Below, in pieces: positions 1 to 8,956 of a stretch of 64,000 nucleotides of DNA; the stretch's first letter is position 1; each line of letters opens with the position of its first letter. The stretch covers positions 1 to 64,000 of the forward strand of contig JAYNQW010000017.1 of NCBI GenBank assembly GCA_038114465.1. Direction: 5' to 3'. The notes under the pieces were generated by a model, which saw only the letters and a program-made list of their open reading frames with translations, did not search any database and had not been told where the DNA came from. The translations under genes and the position numbers were made by a program. The stretch is from CALINB01 sp938045325. Lineage in GTDB: Bacteria; Pseudomonadota; Alphaproteobacteria; Rhodospirillales; CALINB01.

Positions 1-13
1 CCTGAATTATTCA
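1..13 (+). repeat. Left terminal inverted repeat of the IS
   Basis: CC-N3-ATTATTCA, matched by the inverse copy at 1587-1599. Seen directly; the assignment as IS terminus follows from its position flanking the transposase gene. Confidence 0.6.
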
Positions 14-119
14 CGCCACGTCATAAATTAAGCGGTGAGCGTAGACTAACCTGTTGAAACATAGTAGTTTTATGGTGCATAGCCTAAAACCATTTCACCA
101 GGAAAACCTACGGCTCACC

Positions 120-1460
120 ATGAATGACACTATCCCATATCTCCCCGGTTTGTCACCTGTCTCTGGCAAGGAATTGCATGCTCGATTTGACGGTGGTCGG
201 CTTTCGTCCGATGGCGGCGTCTTGTTGCTGCGCGAGATCGAGAACGGCCTTGGGCTGGCTAAACGCCTTTCGTCGTGCATAAAAGACACTCGTGATCCTC
301 TGAGCACGACGCACACCCAGGTTGACATGATCCGGGCACGGATGTTCGCCATCGCCTGCGGTTATGAGGATTGTGATGACCTCGATGTTCTGCGTTTTGA
401 TCCGGCCTTTAAACTGGCCTGCGGACGGTTGTCGGAGACGGGCGATGATTTGATGAGCCAACCGACGTTGTCGCGACTGGAGAATGCGCCGTCGTGGCGT
501 GAACTGGGGCGCATGGGTCTGAAGTCGATCGACCTGTTCTGCGATAGCTTCAAATCCGTTCCGGCCCGCATTGTTCTCGATATCGACGACACCCCGGACA
601 CGGTTCACGGCGGCCAGCAACTGGCATTCTTCAACGCCCATTATGATGAGTACATTTTTCAGCCCATCCATATCTTCGAGGCGGCTACCGGCAAGCCTGT
701 TCTATCGCTGCTGCGGCCCGGCAAGCGGCCTTCCGGGGAAGAGGCGGCTCGTGTCCTCAAGCACGTCATTCGCCGCATCCGTCGCAATTGGCCCCGGGTG
801 GACATCATGGTCCGTGGCGATGGCCACTACGGGACTCCGGAGGTCATGAAACTGCTGGAAAGCAAAGGCTGTGCCTATATTTTTGGTCTTCCCGGCAACG
901 CCCGCCTGAAGGAGATCGGTCGGCCGTGGAGCGAGGATGTGGCCGTCCGTCGGGTGCAACGGGGCAAAGACAAGCTGCGGCGCTTCTTTCAAGTTGGCTA
1001 CCAAGCCAAAAGCTGGTCACGGGAGCGCAAGGTCATCGCCCGTGTCGAGGCAACCTCAAAGGGCTGTGATATCCGCTTCGTCGTCACCAACCTTCCCGGA
1101 AGAGCCAAGGTACTTTACGAGAAGGTTTATTGTGCCCGGGGCCGAATGGAAAACATGATCAAGGATCACAAGCGCTACACCAAATCCGATCGCACATCCT
1201 GCCACCGCTGGGAAGCCAATCAGTTCCGGCTGTTCCTGCACACCGGCGCCTACTGGCTACTGCATCGGCTCCGTTCAGCCGCGCCCCGTCGTTCGCAATG
1301 GCGCAAGGCAACGTTTGAGACACTACGCCGGGTCTTCCTTAAAGTCGCTGCGCGCATTGAGGAACTCAAATCCCGTGTGCGCATTGCCCTGCCTTCGGCC
1401 TATCCATACCGATCCACCTTCATCGCGACGGCGGGTCGCATCGCCGCACTCGGACCATGA
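120..1460 (+). CDS. IS1380-family transposase
   Basis: DDE-type transposase of about 446 residues, a usual length for the family. The sequence shows the N-terminal FDGGRLSSDGGVLLLRE block, an acidic DIDDTPDTVHG segment, VRGDGHYG and the C-terminal GRMENMIKDHK segment, where the metal-binding acidic residues of this family lie. I prefer the ATG at 120 (MNDTIPYLPG) to the TTG at 54, because the family starts close to the FDGG block and AGGA lies upstream of it. The gene looks intact, so the element may be active. It catalyses cut-and-paste movement of its own IS. Confidence 0.9.
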   Translation: MNDTIPYLPGLSPVSGKELHARFDGGRLSSDGGVLLLREIENGLGLAKRLSSCIKDTRDPLSTTHTQVDMIRARMFAIACGYEDCDDLDVLRFDPAFKLACGRLSETGDDLMSQPTLSRLENAPSWRELGRMGLKSIDLFCDSFKSVPARIVLDIDDTPDTVHGGQQLAFFNAHYDEYIFQPIHIFEAATGKPVLSLLRPGKRPSGEEAARVLKHVIRRIRRNWPRVDIMVRGDGHYGTPEVMKLLESKGCAYIFGLPGNARLKEIGRPWSEDVAVRRVQRGKDKLRRFFQVGYQAKSWSRERKVIARVEATSKGCDIRFVVTNLPGRAKVLYEKVYCARGRMENMIKDHKRYTKSDRTSCHRWEANQFRLFLHTGAYWLLHRLRSAAPRRSQWRKATFETLRRVFLKVAARIEELKSRVRIALPSAYPYRSTFIATAGRIAALGP

Positions 1461-1586
1461 TCCAGGCGGCATGTGCCGCCGAATGAACCCCGAACGTCAA
1501 TCCCTAACGCCTCTAAAAATTAGCCACTAAAAAACGCCGTCGACCCGGCTGATGCCGTATGCTCCGATCAAATCCGACGGTAGTTA

Positions 1587-1599
1587 TGAATAATGTGGG
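1587..1599 (-). repeat. Right terminal inverted repeat of the IS
   Basis: Read on the minus strand this is CC-N3-ATTATTCA, the partner of bases 1-13. It lies about 130 bases after the transposase stop. Confidence 0.6.
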
Positions 1600-1630
1600 C
1601 TAATTGGCCATCCGGCCTCATTGCAGGGCA

Positions 1631-2221
1631 TTATTTTGATTTGGGCGACAATAGCCGGCGGAGAAAGTCGACGGCTTTAGGGTGGTCCCATTCGGCAGGC
1701 CCGATGATACGGCCGACCTCAAGACCCTCAGCATTAATCAGAATGGTCGTCGGCAGGCCGCGCACGGCAAGGCGCCGCATCATTTTGCCTTTCGGGTCCC
1801 ATGCTTCGGGTAAATGCTTGAGCCCGTTAATCTGGTAAAACTTTTTGATTAACGCGGCCCCGCTGCCTTGCTGGGGGCGGTCTTCCGAGACGGTAATGAC
1901 GTCAATATTGTCACGGCGAATCATGGCGTTAAGGCGGTCGAGTTGGGGCATTTCGCGCACACAAGGCGCGCACCAGGTCGCCCAAAAGTTCAACACCACG
2001 CCACGGCCTCGATAATCGGCAAGGGCCCTTTTTTGGGTCTCACCAACGATAAATTCAGTCGCCGGAACGATTTTAGGTGGATTTGCAGCTTTAAAGTTAT
2101 GTAAGACCTTCGGCACAGACAGGCTATTTTGGGCCTCCAGGGTTGAATGAGGCCCTGATATCGCCAAAATCAGCAAGATTGCGAAGACGACACATAATGT
2201 TAGGCCGATCAAACGGGGCAT
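1631..2221 (-). CDS. TlpA/ResA-type thioredoxin-fold protein
   Basis: Periplasm-facing thiol-disulfide oxidoreductase of 196 residues. Residues 5-23 form a hydrophobic signal anchor. The thioredoxin domain carries the active site WCAPC (Cys84 and Cys87), followed by REMPQL and the cis-proline segment RGLPTT, typical of TlpA, ResA and CcmG. These proteins reduce disulfides, for example during cytochrome c or copper-centre assembly. It is divergent from argH across about 60 bases. No cytochrome maturation genes are adjacent, so the partner is unknown. The IS at its 3' side leaves the frame intact. Confidence 0.85.
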   Translation of the reverse strand: MPRLIGLTLCVVFAILLILAISGPHSTLEAQNSLSVPKVLHNFKAANPPKIVPATEFIVGETQKRALADYRGRGVVLNFWATWCAPCVREMPQLDRLNAMIRRDNIDVITVSEDRPQQGSGAALIKKFYQINGLKHLPEAWDPKGKMMRRLAVRGLPTTILINAEGLEVGRIIGPAEWDHPKAVDFLRRLLSPKSK

Positions 2222-2284
2222 TTTCTTATTCCTTTATCGAATGCCATGACGAGATGGGCTCTTGGTACCAAGTGATTGAGTGAC

Positions 2285-3682
2285 ATGACAAACAAAACGT
2301 CCAAAAGCGCCATGTGGGGCGGCCGGTTTAGCGAAGGGCCTTCTCAGGTGATGGAAGAAATCAATGCATCGATTGATTTTGATCGCCACCTGTATGCCCA
2401 GGATATTGCCGGGTCAAAAGCCCATTGCGCCATGCTCATGAAGCAAAACATTATAACGCAAGAAGACGGCAACGCCATTCTCGATGGCCTCGATACCATT
2501 CAACAAGAGATTGATGCGGGATCGTTTACTTTCAACCGGTCACTGGAAGATATTCACATGAATATCGAAGCGCGGTTGACGGAATTGATCGGCGAAGCTG
2601 CCGGACGTCTTCACACGGCCCGGTCACGGAACGATCAAGTTGCAACGGATTTTAAAATTTGGGTCCGCGATGCCATCGACGACCTCGATGAATCTGTGAA
2701 AGCGTTGCAAAGCGTGCTGATCGATATTGCCGATCAGCATACGGAGACCATTCTGCCGGGCATGACTCACTTGCAGTTGGCGCAACCCATTACGCTTGGC
2801 CACCATATGTTGGCTTACGTTGAGATGTTCGGCCGTGACAGAAGCCGGTTATCGGATTGCCGGAAACGGCTAAATGAGTGTCCCTTGGGATCCGGTGCCT
2901 TAGCCGGGACAGCCTTTCCCATCGACCGGCAACAGACGGCGCAAGCTTTAGGATTTGACGGACCGACGGCGAATTCTCTCGATTCGGTTTCGGACCGGGA
3001 CTTCGCCGTGGAATTTTTAGCCGCCGGGTCGCTGCTGGCCGTGCATTTGTCGCGGATGGCGGAAGAAATCGTTCTTTGGTGTACGGATCAATTTCAATTT
3101 GTCCGGTTGTCTGATTCATTTTCGACCGGCAGTTCGATGATGCCGCAAAAGCGAAATCCGGATGCGGCCGAGCTCGTTCGGGGTAAAACCGGCCGGGTTT
3201 TCAGCGCGTTGATGTCTCTAACGACAACGCTAAAAGGCCTGCCGCTCGCTTATTCAAAAGATATGCAGGAGGACAAGGAGCCTGTCTTCGATGCCGCACA
3301 AACACTAAAAGTTTGTTTGTTGGCCATGCAGGGGATGCTCGAGGGTGCCAAGTTCAATACGGCGGCGATGAAGGCGGCGGCTAATAAAGGTTTTGTGACC
3401 GCGACGGATTTTGCCGATTGGCTCGTTCGGGAAAAAGGCATGGCGTTTCGCGATGCGCATCACGTTGCCGGTGCATTGGTCAAAAAAGCCGAGGATAAGG
3501 GCTGTCAACTGGATCAGTTATCGCTTGAAGACATTCAAGCCATTGCTCCTGCGGCAACGGATGACGTGTTTTCGGTTCTTAGCGTTGAAAGCTCCGTAAA
3601 CAGCCGGTCCAGTGAAGGCGGTACGGCCCCGGCGAACGTTAAAAAAGCCGTTGCCGATGCACGCCGGCGGTTTTTAAAGTAA
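2285..3682 (+). CDS. argH: Argininosuccinate lyase
   Basis: Last step of arginine synthesis: argininosuccinate to arginine plus fumarate, cytosolic homotetramer. About 465 residues, normal for the family. It starts with WGGRFSEGPS, contains HTARSRNDQVATD and the fumarase-superfamily signature GSSMMPQKRNPD near residue 280, which carries the flexible catalytic serine loop. The ATG at 2285 is preferred; an in-frame TTG three codons upstream (2276) is the alternative. It leads a run argH-lipoprotein-lysA-DUF4175 with short gaps, a common alphaproteobacterial arrangement. Confidence 0.96.
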   Translation: MTNKTSKSAMWGGRFSEGPSQVMEEINASIDFDRHLYAQDIAGSKAHCAMLMKQNIITQEDGNAILDGLDTIQQEIDAGSFTFNRSLEDIHMNIEARLTELIGEAAGRLHTARSRNDQVATDFKIWVRDAIDDLDESVKALQSVLIDIADQHTETILPGMTHLQLAQPITLGHHMLAYVEMFGRDRSRLSDCRKRLNECPLGSGALAGTAFPIDRQQTAQALGFDGPTANSLDSVSDRDFAVEFLAAGSLLAVHLSRMAEEIVLWCTDQFQFVRLSDSFSTGSSMMPQKRNPDAAELVRGKTGRVFSALMSLTTTLKGLPLAYSKDMQEDKEPVFDAAQTLKVCLLAMQGMLEGAKFNTAAMKAAANKGFVTATDFADWLVREKGMAFRDAHHVAGALVKKAEDKGCQLDQLSLEDIQAIAPAATDDVFSVLSVESSVNSRSSEGGTAPANVKKAVADARRRFLK

Positions 3683-3749
3683 TATCGGTTTAGGAACGAA
3701 GATGACGCATAACCGTAAAAACCATAAGTCCAATTTTCAAAGATCAAAA

Positions 3750-3890
3750 ATGAATCGCCGTGCCCTTACGGCGGCACTTGGTGCTTTGCTTGTGCTGCCA
3801 CTTGCCTTGCCGCTCGGCGGATGTGGGCGTAAATCGCCTCCCGTTAAGCCGAAAGAGTCAAAATATCCGCGCGACTATCCGGCGCAATAA
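3750..3890 (+). CDS. Small lipoprotein, LptM-like
   Basis: Short lipoprotein of 46 residues from the ATG at 3750. A basic and hydrophobic signal is followed by the lipobox LGGC, then GRKSPPVKP and a proline-rich tail. A tiny lipoprotein with CGxKxP right after the lipobox between argH and lysA is typical of the LptM (formerly YifL) family, which in E. coli helps disulfide maturation of the LPS translocon LptDE. The assignment rests on size, lipobox and synteny. An in-frame ATG at 3702 would add 16 residues before the signal peptide and is less likely. Confidence 0.75.
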   Translation: MNRRALTAALGALLVLPLALPLGGCGRKSPPVKPKESKYPRDYPAQ

Positions 3891-3911
3891 CGGCGAGCCC
3901 GGGAGTAACAC

Positions 3912-5201
3912 ATGGATCATTTCCAGTATCGTGAGGGCCGTCTTCATGCCGAGGACGTCGACATCGAATATATAGCCGAAAGCGTTGGAACGCCGTTTTA
4001 TTGTTATTCAACGGCAACGCTCGAACGTCACTTTAAAGCCTATGTCGATGCATTTGCTTCACTTGACGCGACAATTTGTTATGCGGTGAAGGCGAACTCA
4101 AACATCGCCGTGATATCGACTTTATCGCGGCTCGGCGCAGGTGCGGATGTCGTGTCATGCGGTGAGTTAACGCGTGCCCTTCGCGGTGGTGTGCCTGCCA
4201 ATAAAATCGTTTTTTCCGGCGTGGGGAAATCGCGTGAAGAAATTGCAGCGGCATTGGAAGCCGGCGTGCTGCAGATCAATGTCGAGTCCGAGCCTGAGCT
4301 TGAATTGATCAATGACATCGCCGTCAGCCAAAACAAACGCGCACCAATCGCCATTCGGATCAACCCTGATGTCGATGCCAAAACCCATGAAAAGATCACG
4401 ACAGGTTTGAGCGAAAATAAATTTGGTATCGAATGGACACAGGCGCATGCTGTATTTGCCAAAGCCGCTTCTTTGCCCGGGATCGAAGTTGTCGGCATCG
4501 CCGTCCATATTGGGTCTCAATTAACGGATCTTGAGCCCTACCGGCATGCGTATACGCGGTTGCGCGACCTTGTCGCCATGCTATGTGCCGACGGGCATAA
4601 AATCGCCCGCCTGGACCTTGGTGGCGGACTGGGTATTCCTTATGGCGATGGCGAAATTCCGGCGGATTTGCCGACTCCGCGAGATTATGCCGATGTCGTT
4701 CAATCAGCGGTTGGAGATTTGCAAATTCCCCTGATTTTTGAGCCGGGCCGATCAATTGCCGGAAATGCGGGTATTTTGGTGACACGCATCCTATATATCA
4801 AGGAAGGCGCGACGCGGACATTCGCCGTGGTCGATGCGGCGATGAATGATTTACTCCGCCCGACCCTCTATAATGCCTATCATGATATCGTGCCTGTAAA
4901 GCAAGCCTCTCCTGGGGCGGCGTTAAAGGAGATTGATGTCGTGGGTCCGATTTGTGAGACCGGTGATACCTTCGGTGTTCAACGCCAGTTGCCATCATTC
5001 GCAGCCGGTGATCTGTTGGCTATCCGTACGGCAGGGGCTTATGGCGCTGTCATGGCTTCAACCTATAATAGCCGTCCGTTGGTGCCGGAGGTTTTGGTGA
5101 ACAAAAGTTCATTTGACGTTATTCGGAAGCGGTGGGACGTTGATCAAATGATTGGGCTTGAAGCCATCCCGGATTGGTTTGATAAGCCAAGCGAGGGGTA
5201 G
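3912..5201 (+). CDS. lysA: Diaminopimelate decarboxylase
   Basis: PLP enzyme converting meso-diaminopimelate to L-lysine and CO2. 429 residues, full length. Seen are the PLP-lysine segment YAVKANSN (Lys near 59), HIGSQ near 200, the glycine-rich LDLGGGLGIPY phosphate-binding stretch, EPGRSI near 277 and the substrate-site GPICETGDTF near 345. The ATG follows a GGGAG ribosome site in the gap after the lipoprotein gene. It ends 14 bases before the DUF4175 gene, probably co-transcribed. Confidence 0.96.
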   Translation: MDHFQYREGRLHAEDVDIEYIAESVGTPFYCYSTATLERHFKAYVDAFASLDATICYAVKANSNIAVISTLSRLGAGADVVSCGELTRALRGGVPANKIVFSGVGKSREEIAAALEAGVLQINVESEPELELINDIAVSQNKRAPIAIRINPDVDAKTHEKITTGLSENKFGIEWTQAHAVFAKAASLPGIEVVGIAVHIGSQLTDLEPYRHAYTRLRDLVAMLCADGHKIARLDLGGGLGIPYGDGEIPADLPTPRDYADVVQSAVGDLQIPLIFEPGRSIAGNAGILVTRILYIKEGATRTFAVVDAAMNDLLRPTLYNAYHDIVPVKQASPGAALKEIDVVGPICETGDTFGVQRQLPSFAAGDLLAIRTAGAYGAVMASTYNSRPLVPEVLVNKSSFDVIRKRWDVDQMIGLEAIPDWFDKPSEG

Positions 5202-5215
5202 CAAGGAGCTTTTTG

Positions 5216-7660
5216 ATGTTGCGTATTAAAATGCGCCAACAAATTTTACTTTGGCTTGCACGGGCTGTTTTGGTGTGGGAACAGCTTTGGATTGCGTTAT
5301 GGCCATTCGTCGCCATGGTGGGCATTTTTTCGGCAATCGTCTTATTCGATTTATTGCCGATGCTGCCGGTATGGTTTCATTTTTTGATCCTCATCGGATT
5401 TGTCGCTGCATTTGCGCTTTCTCTCAAGGAAGCGTGGTCACGAATTCATTATGTCAGTGAAGAAGCGGCGCGCCACCGCCTTGAAATTGACAGCGGCTTT
5501 AAACATCGCCCGTTAACGGCCCTAGAGGACCGGTTGGTTGGCGCTGAGAACGATGCCAATGCACAAAGACTTTGGGCCTTGCACCTTGAACGCATGGCCG
5601 CCGCGACGCGTGCCTTGAAAGTGCGCATACCATCGCCAGGCCTGCCGAAACGCGATCCTTTGGCTTTGCGGGCGGTTGTTTTGTTTATGATCATTATTGC
5701 TTTTTCCGTAGGACACCGGGATGCCGCCGCCCGGTTTGAACGGGCCTTGCTGCCAAGTTTCGAACGGGTTTCGGATGTCGATTTGGACATTTCAGTTTGG
5801 CTGACGCCGCCGGCATATACTGGCAAGGCACCTGTTTTTGTAAAATGGCAACCGAATACAGAATCATCCGTTATTCGTATTCCTGAAGGGACCACTTTAT
5901 TAGCTCAAGTCGCGGGTGTTCGATCGGCACCAAAATTAAAAATTGGCGATCAAATCAACGACTTTGCGTCGATTGATCCTAAGCAACCCAAAAAAGGTCA
6001 TCGTGTTGAAGCGACGGTCGAATCGGGCGACCGCCTTGCCGTCGAAATTTCAGGCAGGGAACGGGCCGTTTGGCCATTGGATATTATTGCCGATCAAAAA
6101 CCCATTATTAAATTTGATGGTAAACCGCAAGGAACAACAAGCTTTCAGCTTCAAGTGCCTTTTATTGCGGAAGATGATTACGGTATCTCCGAGATTAGGC
6201 TTCATGTGCGCCGTGCCGATGGAAAAACAGCTGGCGGTCCGCCACCGGGCGGCCTTGAGGGCGTTCTGTTGCCGACGGCGGGTATCGGTAAAAAGAATAT
6301 CAAAAGCACAAACCTGCAGGATTTAACATCGCACCCTTGGGCCGGACTGCTTGTTAAGCTGCAGTTGTCGGCGCAAGACGGCCGTAAACAAGAAGGCCGT
6401 AGCAAATTTTTTGAAATGGAGCTGCCGGAACGGCTGTTTACGCATCCTGTTGCGAAAGAAATTATTGAGCAGCGCAAGAAGCTGGTTGAGGGAACGGATG
6501 ACGTGCGCGGTGATGTATCGACAGCGTTGGATGTTATCTCGGGCCGGCCTTGGCGGTTTCGGGATGATACGACCGTGTATTTGGCTTTGCGCGTATCGTC
6601 GTCGCGGTTGCTGCATGATCAGAGTGCAGCATCGATTTTTTCCGTTCAAAAAATGCTCTGGGATACGGCCCTTCGGCTTGAAGACGGTAATTATTCATTA
6701 GCCGAAAAAGACCTGCAAAAAGCCCAGGAAGCACTGTTAAAAGCGTTGCAGCGCGGCGCGCCTAAGGAAGAGATCGAGCGCTTGATGGGTGAGCTTAAAA
6801 AAGCGTTGGAAAATTATCTCGCCGCCGTTCGCGATATGATCCGTCAGCATGGTGCCGCCAAGATTCCGTTGGATTCAGCTGTTAAAATGTTGGGCGGTGA
6901 TGAATTGCGCCGCTTGCTGCGGGACGCCCAAGAATTGGCCAGAACTGGCGCAATGTCCGCCGCCCGCCAAATGCTCAGCCAATTGCAGCGGATGCTGCAA
7001 GGGTTGCGTTCGGGTTTGCGGTTTGGCAAGTCGGCGAAAAATGCCCGGCAGGCACAAAAGCTCATGAAGGGGCTAAATGAAATAACGAAAAAGCAACAAC
7101 AATTGCTTGATCAGACGTTTCGCTTTTTGCGCGATGGTCCGGAACTGGGGCAGACCGGCAAGTGGAAAAAAGCAAAACAAAACGCGAAAGAACAAACAAG
7201 TGTGCGCCGTAAGCTTGGTGGCCTTATGTTAAAATTCGATAAGCTGATGGGTGGCATTCCGAAAAATTTCGGCCATGCGGAACAAGCCATGGGGCAGGCG
7301 GCGAAAGCCTTGAATTTGCAAAGGCCAGGGGCGGCATTTCCCTCGCAAACGCAGGCCGTTGAGCAACTACGCCGGGCTACAGACAGCATGACACAACGCG
7401 TCGCCCGTCAAATGGGCGTTCTTCTTGGGGTGCCGTTGGCGGGTATTCGCAAAGGCATGCCGGGTCCGAACGACGATCCGTTCGGCCGCTCCATGGGAGA
7501 AGGTTTTGGCAATGCTGATGAGGAAGAAGATATCATTCCCGATAAAGTCGAAACCCGCAAAGCTTATGAGATTCTTCGCGAGCTTCGCCGCCGTGCAGGG
7601 CAGCGTCAACGGCCTACTGAAGAACGTGAATACATTGAACGGTTATTGCGTCAATTTTAA
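5216..7660 (+). CDS. DUF4175 (TIGR02302) membrane protein
   Basis: Large membrane protein of 814 residues belonging to a family known from alphaproteobacteria, function unknown. Two hydrophobic segments lie in residues 25-65 and a third near 150-165. They are followed by an extracytoplasmic region with a beta-rich part (about 200-400) and a long helical part rich in Gln, Lys, Leu and Met (about 460-700), probably coiled coil. The ATG at 5216 sits seven bases after AGGAG; the TTG at 5213 is an unlikely start. It follows lysA closely, as in related genomes. A cell-envelope role is an inference. Confidence 0.85.
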   Translation: MLRIKMRQQILLWLARAVLVWEQLWIALWPFVAMVGIFSAIVLFDLLPMLPVWFHFLILIGFVAAFALSLKEAWSRIHYVSEEAARHRLEIDSGFKHRPLTALEDRLVGAENDANAQRLWALHLERMAAATRALKVRIPSPGLPKRDPLALRAVVLFMIIIAFSVGHRDAAARFERALLPSFERVSDVDLDISVWLTPPAYTGKAPVFVKWQPNTESSVIRIPEGTTLLAQVAGVRSAPKLKIGDQINDFASIDPKQPKKGHRVEATVESGDRLAVEISGRERAVWPLDIIADQKPIIKFDGKPQGTTSFQLQVPFIAEDDYGISEIRLHVRRADGKTAGGPPPGGLEGVLLPTAGIGKKNIKSTNLQDLTSHPWAGLLVKLQLSAQDGRKQEGRSKFFEMELPERLFTHPVAKEIIEQRKKLVEGTDDVRGDVSTALDVISGRPWRFRDDTTVYLALRVSSSRLLHDQSAASIFSVQKMLWDTALRLEDGNYSLAEKDLQKAQEALLKALQRGAPKEEIERLMGELKKALENYLAAVRDMIRQHGAAKIPLDSAVKMLGGDELRRLLRDAQELARTGAMSAARQMLSQLQRMLQGLRSGLRFGKSAKNARQAQKLMKGLNEITKKQQQLLDQTFRFLRDGPELGQTGKWKKAKQNAKEQTSVRRKLGGLMLKFDKLMGGIPKNFGHAEQAMGQAAKALNLQRPGAAFPSQTQAVEQLRRATDSMTQRVARQMGVLLGVPLAGIRKGMPGPNDDPFGRSMGEGFGNADEEEDIIPDKVETRKAYEILRELRRRAGQRQRPTEEREYIERLLRQF

Positions 7661-7661
7661 G

Positions 7662-7735
7662 CCAGCTCACCGTTAACGCCCGGATTGTTTTGTTTGAATC
7701 CCGGTCTTGCTGAAAGAGAGCTGGTTATTTTTTAT
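7662..7735. terminator. Nested hairpin between convergent genes
   Basis: CCAGCTC (7662-7668) pairs with GAGCTGG (7718-7724), enclosing a second hairpin in which CCGGATT (7680-7686) pairs with AATCC-c-GG (7697-7704). On the plus strand a T-rich run (7725-7735) follows the outer stem, as in an intrinsic terminator. The structure spans the gap between the converging DUF4175 and DUF3426 genes and could stop transcription from both sides. The long loop of the outer stem lowers confidence. Confidence 0.5.
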
Positions 7736-8795
7736 CGGTAGTTTTTGGTGCTTCTTTCGGCTTGTCAGGTTTTGCTGCCGGCCCACCTTTAGTGGGCTCC
7801 GAGAACGTCACCTCAATACGCCGGGCCGTTGCGGCCGGGTTTTCGAGTTTGATTGCAAATCCAAGACTTTTTTCACCAGCAAGAACAGGTGCACGGGGTT
7901 TCACGACTTTAGACTGCACTTCTTTGTTTTCCCCATTGAACAACGACAACTTAATCATGGGGATGGGGCGTTCTTCTTTCGTAATGTTTCTGATCACGCC
8001 GCGTACCGTCAAAATTTCCGTGTCCCCCTTATTGGTGCGGGACAGTTGTAATTTGTTTTCCGGTATTCTGAGGCCCTCTCCGAGCGTTGTTTGATTAAGC
8101 CCGATGGATTCATAAATGGAAGCTGTTCCGGGGAACCAGCTCGCGATTTGTTTGCTCATTAAGAAAAATACGGCAACTAGGACAAGGATCAATCCGGCCG
8201 CGACCATGGCAATGACGAGTCCTAGCTTGCTCGAACCTTCTTCGTCTTCGTCTTCGTCAACATCGTCATCATCCGGGCTGGTTAACGATTCGGGAATGGG
8301 ATCGGGGTCGGGAATTTTATCCGGATCGATTTCGGCTTCATTGTTTTCAGTGGCCCGGTCCTCTGATGGCGCATTGGTCATTGATTCAATCGGATCGGGT
8401 TCATCCGATCCAAAGGCTTCTTCGATTTCCTCATCGGAAAGTTCAGGTTCTTCAGCCGCGGCCTCTTCTTCTTCGACTTCTTCCTCTTCAACCTCTTCCG
8501 GCTCTTCTTCTTCGTATTCTTCTTCCTCGTATTCTTCTTCTTCCGGTTCAGGTATGGGGGCCGGCGCAGGGGCTGCAACGGGCGCAGGGGCCGCAACGGG
8601 CGCAGGCGCAACTTGTGTTGGCGCCGCAGCTTGTGCAACGCTTTGCGCTTGAACGTGCTGAGGGGTCGGAGGGCTATGAGGGTGATGCCACCATGTGAAG
8701 GCGCACTGCGTACATCGCATCATTCGACCGGCGGCAGATAGCAAATTATCGGCAACTGCATATCGCGTGGCGCAGGATGGGCAAGTAACGTTCAT
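7725..8795 (-). CDS. Zinc-ribbon, acidic-linker, DUF3426 membrane protein
   Basis: 356-residue protein in three parts. The N terminus is an MJ0042-type zinc ribbon with Cys5, Cys8, Cys28 and Cys31. Residues about 55-185 are low complexity: an Ala-Pro run, then a Glu-rich block with repeated EEEEYE units. One membrane span (about 192-214) leads to a C-terminal DUF3426 domain (about 220-335) outside the cytoplasm. The Ala-Pro-Lys tail is short. It is divergent from ftsE, the usual alphaproteobacterial neighbourhood, so a link to division or envelope sensing is possible but not shown. Confidence 0.85.
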   Translation of the reverse strand: MNVTCPSCATRYAVADNLLSAAGRMMRCTQCAFTWWHHPHSPPTPQHVQAQSVAQAAAPTQVAPAPVAAPAPVAAPAPAPIPEPEEEEYEEEEYEEEEPEEVEEEEVEEEEAAAEEPELSDEEIEEAFGSDEPDPIESMTNAPSEDRATENNEAEIDPDKIPDPDPIPESLTSPDDDDVDEDEDEEGSSKLGLVIAMVAAGLILVLVAVFFLMSKQIASWFPGTASIYESIGLNQTTLGEGLRIPENKLQLSRTNKGDTEILTVRGVIRNITKEERPIPMIKLSLFNGENKEVQSKVVKPRAPVLAGEKSLGFAIKLENPAATARRIEVTFSEPTKGGPAAKPDKPKEAPKTTDKK

Positions 8796-8956
8796 CGCGG
8801 CCGGTGTTCCCCAAGGTCATGAGCCGTTAAGTTGCTGTCGTTTATAGGCTTTTGAGAACAGCAACGCAAGCCGTGCCAAGGCATACGATCAGGGGAACAC
8901 CTCTAGACGACGGCGGATTCCCGTGCCATTGTGCGGTTGCCGGTCGGGAGCGAAGA

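Larger units (their letters stand above)
1..1599 (+). mobile_element. IS1380-family insertion sequence
   Basis: An apparently complete insertion sequence with one transposase gene. The left end begins CC then, after three bases, ATTATTCA (1-13). The right end (1587-1599) read on the minus strand also gives CC, three bases, ATTATTCA, so the terminal repeats match at 10 of 13 positions. Ends starting with CC fit IS1380-type elements. The left end coincides with base 1 of the window, so no target-site duplication can be checked. The right end lies about 30 bases past the 3' end of the TlpA-like gene and does not enter it. Confidence 0.8.

Noticed and set aside
8116..8652. Ser-rich frame opposite the acidic linker of the DUF3426 protein
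   Set aside because: It is the antisense reading of the Glu/Ala-Pro repeats, with no ribosome site or conserved domain.
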